Shown: piece by piece, positions 1 to 8,000 of the stretch
Position numbering within the stretch: position 1 is the first letter of the stretch
Layout: each line of letters begins with the position of its first letter
Source: Bacteroidota bacterium
Lineage (GTDB): Bacteria > Bacteroidota > Bacteroidia > Bacteroidales > UBA10428
Direction of reading: 5' to 3'
Length of the DNA stretch: 8,388 nt
Assembly (NCBI GenBank): GCA_024640925.1
Contig: JAHEEB010000129.1
Location: 1 to 8,388, forward strand
Translations under genes and position numbers: made by a program
Notes under the pieces: model-generated
Told to the model about the DNA's origin: nothing
Seen by the model: only the letters and a program-made list of their open reading frames with translations
The model's database searches: none

Positions 1-1089
1 ACCATAAAGATAAATAGAGCTTCGATAACCGTTTAGGGCTCGTAAGTCTGGAGGCCAGCCCATTACATCACGGAAATATGCAAAATCGGTATTAAATCTT
101 GCTAACATTGGTGTAATAGCAGCCGATGTAACAAGGGAATTCTTGTTGGAACCCCATCGAAAACTCCACCAGTTCGAAGATGTAGTGCCAGAAACTCCTG
201 AACAGTCATCTAATATGTTGGTTGGGGTAGCAACAGTTCCGTATTCATTTACAAAATTGTAGGAAATAGTGGGACTATATGTTGGCCATGTATATGAATT
301 TCCTCCACTTGAAGCAGTTGTAGTTACTGAAACAGCACTACTTGCCGATGAGTAATTACCTGCAGCATCGTAAGCTTTAACTGTAAACGAATAAGTTGTA
401 CTGGCCGATAAGCCTGTAATAGTAGCTGAATTTGTTGTCGATGTTTGATAGGCAGTACCATTCCTTAAAATCTGGTAACCTGTAACTGCAACATTATCGG
501 TTGAAGCTGTCCAGGAAAGGTTGCACCCTGAACTGGCTATATTACTGGCTGTTGGGGTTCCGGGTGTGGTAGGAACCTGAGTATCGCTGCCAGCAAATAC
601 TTTCCATTCCAGTATACCTGTTGCCATTGCGCTTATCATATAAATACGCAAACCTGTTGTTGTAATATTCAGTGAAAGGGTATTATATTGGTTTAATAAT
701 GTGCCAATATTTCCTGCAGTTACCCATGAACCACCGCTGTAATACTGAATGTATGCGTTGGTTGGCTGGTCTATTCCTGCTCCATCGTCCCACCAGTAAA
801 CGGAAGTCGAACTGATATTTTGTGAAGTAGTCCAGTCATATTGTACATAATTATATGTATTGTAATATGACTCTCCGGCCCAGTTACCATATGCCCCACT
901 TGAATTATCGGTTGAGCTGGATGGTTCAACCCCATCGTTAACGGCAGTTAATGTTTCCCAGGATGATACCAACGAGGTAGACACCGTAGCATTTGGGGCT
1001 ACATTTGATTGTGCTGTTAGTTTTGTAGTTGCTAAAAAACACAAAACGAACAATAAAAACAAAGAAATAATTGTACTGTTTTTTTTCAT
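1..1089 (-). CDS. Secreted protein with discoidin-like and fibronectin type III domains, 3' end cut off by the window
   Basis: This frame is open from the ATG at 1089 to the window edge and gives 363 residues; the C-terminus is missing. The start is the first ATG after an in-frame TAA at 1134-1132. Residues 1-26 form a Sec signal peptide: MKKN, a hydrophobic core, then probable cleavage after LTA before Gln27. Residues 28-166 resemble a discoidin/F5-8 type C carbohydrate-binding domain, with NVAPNATVS at the start, a VNDG turn, YVQYDW, VYWWDDG and an ending LEWKVFA. Residues 169-258 are a fibronectin type III domain, with Trp193, GYQI, the GLSASTTYSFTVKAYDAAGN core and a final VTT. A Ser/Gly linker follows. 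Residues 266-363 begin another domain, rich in Trp and Tyr, that I cannot assign; it includes Cys296, NWWSFRWG, FAYFRDVMGWPPDLRA and SSIYLYG. The protein is probably exported to the periplasm or cell surface and may bind glycans. A T9SS sorting domain or catalytic site could lie in the missing part. The domain calls are by eye. Confidence 0.85.
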   Translation of the reverse strand, partial: MKKNSTIISLFLLFVLCFLATTKLTAQSNVAPNATVSTSLVSSWETLTAVNDGVEPSSSTDNSSGAYGNWAGESYYNTYNYVQYDWTTSQNISSTSVYWWDDGAGIDQPTNAYIQYYSGGSWVTAGNIGTLLNQYNTLSLNITTTGLRIYMISAMATGILEWKVFAGSDTQVPTTPGTPTASNIASSGCNLSWTASTDNVAVTGYQILRNGTAYQTSTTNSATITGLSASTTYSFTVKAYDAAGNYSSASSAVSVTTTASSGGNSYTWPTYSPTISYNFVNEYGTVATPTNILDDCSGVSGTTSSNWWSFRWGSNKNSLVTSAAITPMLARFNTDFAYFRDVMGWPPDLRALNGYRSSIYLYG

Positions 1090-1486
1090 GTTGACTAGTT
1101 TTAGTTTAAAATAGTATTTGTGAATTAATGTTTAATCGCTCAATACAATAGAATTCATGTTCTGCAAAATACTGAATTACAATTTATTAATCATTTGGGT
1201 ATTTCTAATAATCAGAACTTAATATAAGAATGGAAAAAAATAAAAAATTAGTACAATTTTAGAATATTATAAATTTTTATTTAACTTTTTTATTATAAAT
1301 AATTGCATAATAGATTTATCTCAAATTTGTGATTAATCCAACTAAATTTCATCTAACGAAATTCCATGATTGATGATTGTAATACAGCTTTTTTTATATT
1401 GCTGTAAAAATTTCTTTATTGGGGCAGGTTGTTAATCCTGAATTATCTAAACATGGTTCTACTTTTAGTGTTTTAGAATCTGGAAT
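1090..1486. other. AT-rich intergenic region upstream of the secreted-protein gene
   Basis: About 400 bp lies between the terminator after gcvH and the start of the secreted-protein gene, and I see no coding sequence in it. It is very AT-rich, especially 1225-1320. It must hold the promoter and leader of the gene starting at 1089. I searched the minus strand for the Bacteroidetes pattern TTTG plus TAnnTTTG and found no pair with correct spacing. The bases just before the ATG are A-rich with no Shine-Dalgarno-like GGAGG, which is normal in this phylum. A 10-bp direct repeat, TATTATAAAT, occurs at 1265-1274 and 1291-1300; with this composition it may be chance. A small inverted repeat at 1383-1406 is listed separately. 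Confidence 0.6.
1383..1406. repeat. Small inverted repeat (6-bp arms)
   Basis: TACAGC at 1383-1388 pairs with GCTGTA at 1401-1406 across a 12-base AT-only loop. No T-run follows on either strand, so it is not a convincing intrinsic terminator. It stands out as a local GC-containing element in AT-rich DNA and could be an operator half-site pair or an RNA hairpin in a long leader. The short arms also allow chance. Confidence 0.3.
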
Positions 1487-1517
1487 AAAAAAACCCTGAA
1501 GAAAAAATCAACAGGGT
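1487..1517 (-). terminator. Intrinsic terminator after gcvH
   Basis: Read on the minus strand, ACCCTG (1517-1512) pairs perfectly with CAGGGT (1498-1493) across a 13-base loop, and a run of T follows directly at 1492-1487. The stem starts 24 bases beyond the gcvH stop codon (1543-1541). The + strand side of the stem is not followed by T, so it acts only for the sprA-gcvH direction. It separates that unit from the secreted-protein gene downstream. Confidence 0.88.
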
Positions 1518-1540
1518 CATTCTTGGAATAGGTATTGTGA

Positions 1541-1921
1541 TCAAGAATTAATAAGTTTTTTATAATCATCGCTATTTAAAAGACTTTTGAGCTGAGAAGA
1601 ATCTTTCATTTCAATTTTAATTAACCAGCCTTGATTGTATGGATCTTTGTTAACCAATTCAGGTGTATTTTCTAAATCAGGATTAACTTCAAGTATAGTA
1701 CCAGTAACAGGCATAAATATATCTGAAACGGTTTTAACGGCTTCAATTGTACCAAAAACATCTTCTTTGTTTAGTGTTTCGCCCTTAGTTTCTATTTCAA
1801 TAAAAACAATATCACCTAATTCACCCTGAGCATAATCGGTAATGCCTATATATGCCAAATTGCCTTCAGCACGTATCCACTCATGATCTTTGGTGTATTT
1901 TAAGTTTGAAGGTATGTTCAT
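1541..1921 (-). CDS. gcvH: Glycine cleavage system H protein (lipoyl carrier)
   Basis: This encodes a complete protein of 126 residues, the normal size for the family. GcvH carries the aminomethyl group on a lipoyl arm between the P, T and L proteins during glycine breakdown in the cytoplasm. The lipoylation site is clear: Lys63 in IEAVKTVSDIFMPVTG, matching the family pattern E-x-V-K-x-x-S-D. The N-terminal block KYTKDHEWI, the YIGITDYAQGELGDIVFIE strand region and the C-terminal NPELVNKDPYNQGWLIKI-like region are also typical. The ATG at 1921 is the only usable start, since TAA is in frame five codons upstream (1936-1934). The gene begins 98 bp after the sprA stop codon, with no terminator between and no TTTG/TAnnTTTG promoter pair in the gap, so co-transcription with sprA is likely. 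No gcvP, gcvT or lpd is visible here. The function call is secure; the operon call is inference. Confidence 0.97.
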   Translation of the reverse strand: MNIPSNLKYTKDHEWIRAEGNLAYIGITDYAQGELGDIVFIEIETKGETLNKEDVFGTIEAVKTVSDIFMPVTGTILEVNPDLENTPELVNKDPYNQGWLIKIEMKDSSQLKSLLNSDDYKKLINS

Positions 1922-2020
1922 TTTGAAGTGTGTTTAATTGTTAAAAAATGTTTCTTTGGTAAAAGTAGGTTTTTCCTTGTTTTTAGAATAATATCTTAAG
2001 GTAATTTTTAAAATAATTTA

Positions 2021-5000
2021 TTACAAAGTCATCTTAAGGCTAAATCCAAAGCTGGTTTCAGAGTTTGGATAATAGTTAGAGACGTGGGGTGTGTTCACGT
2101 TACGATCAAAGAAAACCTGTACATTTAATCGTGGGCTAAGCACATAGTCGGCAGTAATTCCAAGGGTAAATTTCCGGGCTCCTGTAGTAGGCTGATCGTC
2201 AGTATCTTCGGCTAGCGAACGTAATATGGTTATATTATCGCGTATGGTTAAATCAGCTTTCAGGTTTAAATCGCTTTTAATGGTTTTATTTTCACCAGTA
2301 CGAGTAGTAATAGGTAATATCACATCTTTAAACTTATATCCGGCACCAACAACAATATCGTTATTATGAGTTTCGCTCATCTGGCTGTTATTCATGCTTA
2401 ACGATAACAGACGGCCTTTACGGATTTCAAATTTGGTCATTAAATCGTTTTGCCATGATATGTCTACTCCAACAAGAGGGCTAAGATCTTCTTTTATCGA
2501 AACAGAATTTGGTTGATAAAGAGCATAAAAATTATCTTGAAGATCTCGCATCAACCCCCTCATATCAACTTCGTCCCCAGCAAGATTCTTATTGATATAA
2601 TCCTGTTCAACGAAATAACTGACGTTAGTACTATAGCTGTTTATGTTATACTGTGACTTGTATTGATGTGTAAGAGATAAATTTTTAACAAATCGTTTAA
2701 TAAAATCGATCTCAGAAAGTCCGTCAAAAGTAATTTTCCAATTCGGCATTATAGACCACGGAAACATTTCCAGAGAAATATTGTTTGGGTTTTTTCCAGT
2801 ATAGGCCGAAAGAAATGCATACATTAATACTTCTGAGGAATTTTCGCTGTACCCGTCAGAGTAACCATTTACATTATTTTGAGTGAGGCTGGAAAAATAT
2901 TCCGGGTTTTCTGTTCTTTTTTTAGCATTTAAACGACCAGCAATAGCCATTCGGCTATTTTTGAACTTGTCAAATGTTTTAGAATGCCATAAATTCTTTT
3001 CGTCGAGCTTTTCGAATGTACTATTCAGCGTGAGAACGGAAATAGAATATGTTCCTCCTCTGTATTTATTACCTATAGCATCATCTAAGCCAAGAACAGG
3101 TAAATAACTCTGTTCAGTTGAGTATGAGTGAGAAAGTTGACCAGTAATATCTATCCTTAACCCTTTGAAAGGTTCATAACTTGTTCTGAAATCAAATGTT
3201 TCTTTCACATCAAAAATAGTAGGATCGCTAAATGTTTCATTTTGTGTTAGCCAACCTTTTGAACTGGCTTTGTATAAAATGTTTTCATCTTGCCAACCTG
3301 CAACAAAAGGCCATTCTGGAGCACCATAAAAATCATTCAGGTTGAACCCAAAAAGATTTGTTTCTGGAATATATCCTGGAAGCATTGTTCCAGCAGTCCG
3401 GGTATAGTTTACATTGATATTTTTTACTCCAAGAATGAGTCTGACAGTATTATCGGCGACAAAAACGAATGGGTTTACTCCCTTTTCTATTTTTCCTTCT
3501 ACCGAAACAGTTGCACCTGTTATGTCTTCATCAGCCTCAATAACAACCTTGTTTTCGCCATCTACAGTAGTTTTAACAGGTATTTCCTTTCCATCATCAC
3601 CAACAACTTTTATGGTAACATTTTCCGTACCAAGCCGGTGAACAATGCTTTTAGGAGAGCCCTTCTTAAAGAAGGTTTTTTTAGTAAAATTCACTGTTTT
3701 GTAGCGGGTATCTTTGTCTTCTTTTTTACCCTTTGTCTTATTGTATTTAGTATCAAGCTTTTTAAAATAGCCAATTTTATTATAAAGGTTTTTCATATTA
3801 AAATTGCCTGAAAGCTTTATTGTATTTGAATTTTTCAGGGTATGTCCAAGCTGATATTCTGTATCAAGTAATACGGGGCCTCTTGTCCAGCTATAAGTAG
3901 CATCATAGCTTACTTTCAGGTCGGTCCAGTTTAAAAGTTGAATTTTGTTTATCGGTAGTTTATATGAGGCCGAGAACTTCTGGTTAAACTGTAGATTTCT
4001 TCCACCCTTATTGATATTTTGCCAAACCTGGTTTTTCCATTCCTGGTTATCAGGTTCAAATAAATCCGATTCTCCTGTAGGTTCATCAATGATTGCCCTG
4101 TTTGATGCGGAATAGTCAAATTTCAGATTTTGAGTAAGTTCCCAACGGAGTGTATATTCACGGTCCCAATATAATCCTTTGCTGGTTGTAGGTTCAATAA
4201 TCATATCAGCATCGTCATAAACATCGCGCAGTTTCATAGTTTGATAATCACGGTCGAATTTAGTGGAGAATGTGAATGCCGAAGGTTGATAATTAAAATT
4301 AATGTCGCGAATTATCCTGAAAGCGGGTTTATTCAATGCTTTGACCTTATCAAATGGTTTTACGGGTTTTACAGTTTTATTATATACATAATTAAGCGAG
4401 GCACCATATTTTCTTAAGGTATTATATTCCGTGCTGTAATTATGAGAATATGTTTCGGAATAAACAGCGGTAGCTGAAAGATTTGAAGGTGAGAAAACTT
4501 TAATTTTTTTGAATTGCTTATTCCACCGTACATTTGTAAGGTTAATACTCTTTCTTTCAGTTACATCTTGCGATATATCTTTTATTTGTTCTCTTTCCTT
4601 ATCTGTTTTAGCAAGTTTAAGAGCTTGTTCAAGTGTTACATCGGGGTCTTTTGGATAATAAAGAGGATTAATGGTAGTATTAGAATACCCCATATATAAA
4701 GGTATAGTTACTTTTGCTTTTTCAGGAAAGAACTTACCAAGTTCGAGGTTGGTCGATAGATCTAGCTGGTTAATTTCTTCTTGTTGCCTTTCTTCCACAG
4801 TTTGTTCTATGGAACCAAATCCCGGTTGACTTGTATTTCCTGCGATATTAATAATACCTAAATCGGCCAGTTTTGCCTGAATTTGCCCGGTTGCTGCCCA
4901 GCCACCTTTGTTGTTGAAATCGGTTAGCCTTAGTTCATTAAACCATACTTCGGCTGATTTTGCATCGCCATCATTATCAACTTGAACTTGTTCATTGCCT

Positions 5001-8000
5001 AGAATTATTGTTTCTCCTTTACCAGGATTTCTGATACCAAGCATAATCTGGCGAATATTACTCAGATTTGGATTACCTTTTACTTTCATTTTATTTTTAC
5101 CATCGGGTCGTACAAAAAGTGATTGGCTAACAACAAAAGGATCGGTTTCCATTGCTTTGTTTCGGGCAAGTTTTAAATTCACGAATTTTTGTAATTCAAG
5201 CGATATTGAATTTGAATCTGTTGCCCAAACTTCCTCCGGATCAGTTGCTCCTGGTTGTGTTACAGCGAGAGGAACTTCATATTCATAATAATTGTTTTGA
5301 TAATCCGAACCAATTCGTATAAATGCGGAAACCTCGAAATCGCTCAGTTCATCTTCTTGTTCTGGTAACGCCTCAGCGTGGATAAACATTTTTAAATACT
5401 TATACTGCCGAAGGTCGAGTTCAGTGTTTTTATACACTGCACGACCATCATTGTCTTCAAGGTCGGTAATTTTCATTAATAAAGACTGTTCATTTAGCTG
5501 CTTTACCTGTGGTTGACTGGGGTCTGTAACACGTGTAATGTCTGGAGGCAGAACATAAGCAACAGGCGATTTGGATCCATTTTCTTCTATGTTTACTGAA
5601 GATACTTCGAAGTTTGTCCCGCTTTGTTGGTTAGAAACAAGAGGAGTAGACTCATAAACATCGTCGTTGTATCTGCGCCATTCGCCCCTGACTAAGTCGA
5701 AGGAGGCAAATCGTAAGGTAACAGGTTGATCAAAACCTTTTAACATAACCCTCATAAACCGGATTGATTTGAAATCTTCGATATTGCCAATTTTTGACTC
5801 AAATGCGTCAATAGGTATCCTAAATAGATACCAGTCAGATTCTTTCCTGTCTCCTTTGGCCGCGAGGGTCATTTTGTCGATAATAAAGTTCGATCCTATT
5901 TTATAATCGTTGTTTCTTAGACTAACATGATATTGATAATAAGTTTCTGAAGTACTAAGAGTATTGTCCTCATTAATATCTTCTTTGTCAGGAGTCTGTC
6001 GGCTCGATGGCGAATAGGTAGCACTTTCATCAAGGGCGGGAGAGTTGTTCTCAAGACCATTATAATCTTTGTAACGTTCTTTGATACCATCTCCATTTGC
6101 ATCATGCTCATCTCCGAGGAAATAATTGAAATCATCGGCCGCAGGGTCTTCCAAACCTGAAAATGCAGGAAAGAAAGTTTTTTCTTTTTCATTGCTCAGA
6201 CCATCAATACCAACATCCTGGTATTTTCTTATGTCTCCACCAATAGCAAAGCCATCTACAAGAGAACGGCCTGTTGGAACTAAACCCCATACGGTTTGTT
6301 CAACACCCTCAACTACTTCGGAAGTTGGCAATCCATTTTCAAAAGATTTACGATTGTCCCTTAGAATATCTTCTGATATTTCACCCAAATGTATATAAAG
6401 GTCACCTCCATCGCCTTGGATATCATAATCAGCATAAGGATCCATCAACCAGAATTCGATGTATTCTATATTTGCTGTTTCAAAGTCGCTATAAGATATG
6501 GATCGCATAATACCGCCCCAACGATCCTCCGGATTTGAAAGAGTACCACTGCCAATAGTGCCTGGATCAAAGTTATAAGGGCCTCTTTCTTCAGGATAAA
6601 AATTAAGGTTGAAAACAGAAATCCGGCTTTGAAAGCCCGTTATATCTTCATCTTTATTTGGGAATAACTCCTGAACTTCAATTTCTCTTACATCATTTTT
6701 ATTGACATCAACATTGTCTGGTTTCTCACCACCATCAGAATAAAATAAGCCGTCAATTGTATACCAGGCAAGTTTTGCCCTACCATATCCCGATGCAATT
6801 CCACTTTGTGCTGAGTTATAAAATGTCCCCAGGGTTTTATCCTCAGGTGGACTGCAGAGAATCCATGAATGTTCCTGTAATAGCTGTATTTTGGTTTGTG
6901 CACCTTCGAAATCGTCGATATAAGCAATTCCTTGTTTTGATATTGAACTTGATTGTCGGGGAATAAGTTGAGCAAATTCGGCATCAAATGCTATACTTGA
7001 TTTTTCTTTCGTTTCTATAAGAGGTATTTTATCGATCAATGTGGTTAGGAACTGGGATTCTGTTCGGTACGAGGTATTTAAACCAAGAAGCGTATTAGAA
7101 ATAGGTTCATCACCAATATTAACTTTCTCGGTAATTGATCGTTCAGACAATCTCAATGCGGTAGCTCCAACATTAAAGTTTTCTGAAAACTTGTAATCAA
7201 GATGTGTTCCTATCATTGACTTTGTCTGCATCCTGAACGAAGAATTGTTTTCCAGTTTTACCTGGATAGGAGTATTGGACTCGACCAATCCTTGATCCAG
7301 GATTTTAACACGCCCTAAGGCATAGTCTACCGTATAATCAACGTTTTCAACGAGGGTTCTTCCTCCAGCAGTTACAACAACAGAACCTTTGGGAACATTC
7401 ATTGCGTTCAGCATAATATCCGAGCTTGCCGAACTTCTGTATTTACCGCGAAGGACAAATTTATTTTTCTCAGCTACCTGTTGAGCTTTCGTTTGTGTCG
7501 AATCGTAAAGTTCCTCAAAGGCATATTTCTTGGCTATTTTTACCCAATTCTCATTCGATCCATCAGCAGTTATTTTTTCTTTGAGATATTTCCCGAAGGG
7601 TTCCACCACAGGAAAAATTATTCTGCCATTTTTAGCAGTAATCGTAGTTCCTTCAACGAAATCAAACATTCCATCAGGGTAAGGTTCGTTCCGGGCATCG
7701 AGGTTATCCAGTTCAAGTATTTTTAATAATGGAATCTGATAAATTGATTCCGGTAGATATCCTTCTTTTTCAGTCAGATAATTTGTTGCAACGCCCGTTT
7801 TATCATTTAGGTAAAGTACATCTAAAACAAATTTTTCACTACTAACCTGATAAGCTCCAATGGAGTAAATGTTTTTCATCATCAGGTCCCAGTTCTTATA
7901 TTTTGGAGTCTGTGTTGTTCCCTTAAGTAATTTTACTATAAGAACATTAGGTGTCTTTTTATCACTGGATAATTCCCCAACTTTATAAATCTTTCCTTTA

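Noticed and set aside
1033..1050. Cys17 of the secreted protein as a lipoprotein attachment site
   Set aside because: The residues before it (FVL) do not fit a lipobox, and a better type I cleavage site follows at LTA before Gln27.
1265..1300. Direct repeat TATTATAAAT, two copies 26 bp apart
   Set aside because: There are only two copies of a ten-base A/T-only word in very AT-rich DNA, which is expected by chance. It is not a CRISPR array and no target-site structure is present.
1322..1329. CAAATTTG on the minus strand as a possible -7 box (close to TAnnTTTG)
   Set aside because: No TTTG element lies at the required distance upstream, and it would leave a leader of more than 200 bases. One imperfect box in AT-rich DNA is weak evidence.
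1922..2020. Possible terminator or independent gcvH promoter in the sprA-gcvH spacer
   Set aside because: Only a four- to five-base stem (CCTT/AAGG) with a long loop can be drawn, no T-run follows it, and the minus strand of the spacer contains no TTTG at all.
3290..3811. A 173-codon open frame on the + strand opposite sprA
   Set aside because: It lies wholly antisense to conserved SprA coding sequence, its translation is rich in Phe, Ile and Cys without recognisable motifs, and it has no promoter or leader. It is a shadow of the AT-rich coding strand.
5917..6192. A 91-codon minus-strand frame overlapping sprA in another phase
   Set aside because: The same DNA encodes the SprA acidic loop in the main frame. 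The product is a Met/Ile/Lys-rich low-complexity string that arises from shifted Asp/Asn codons.
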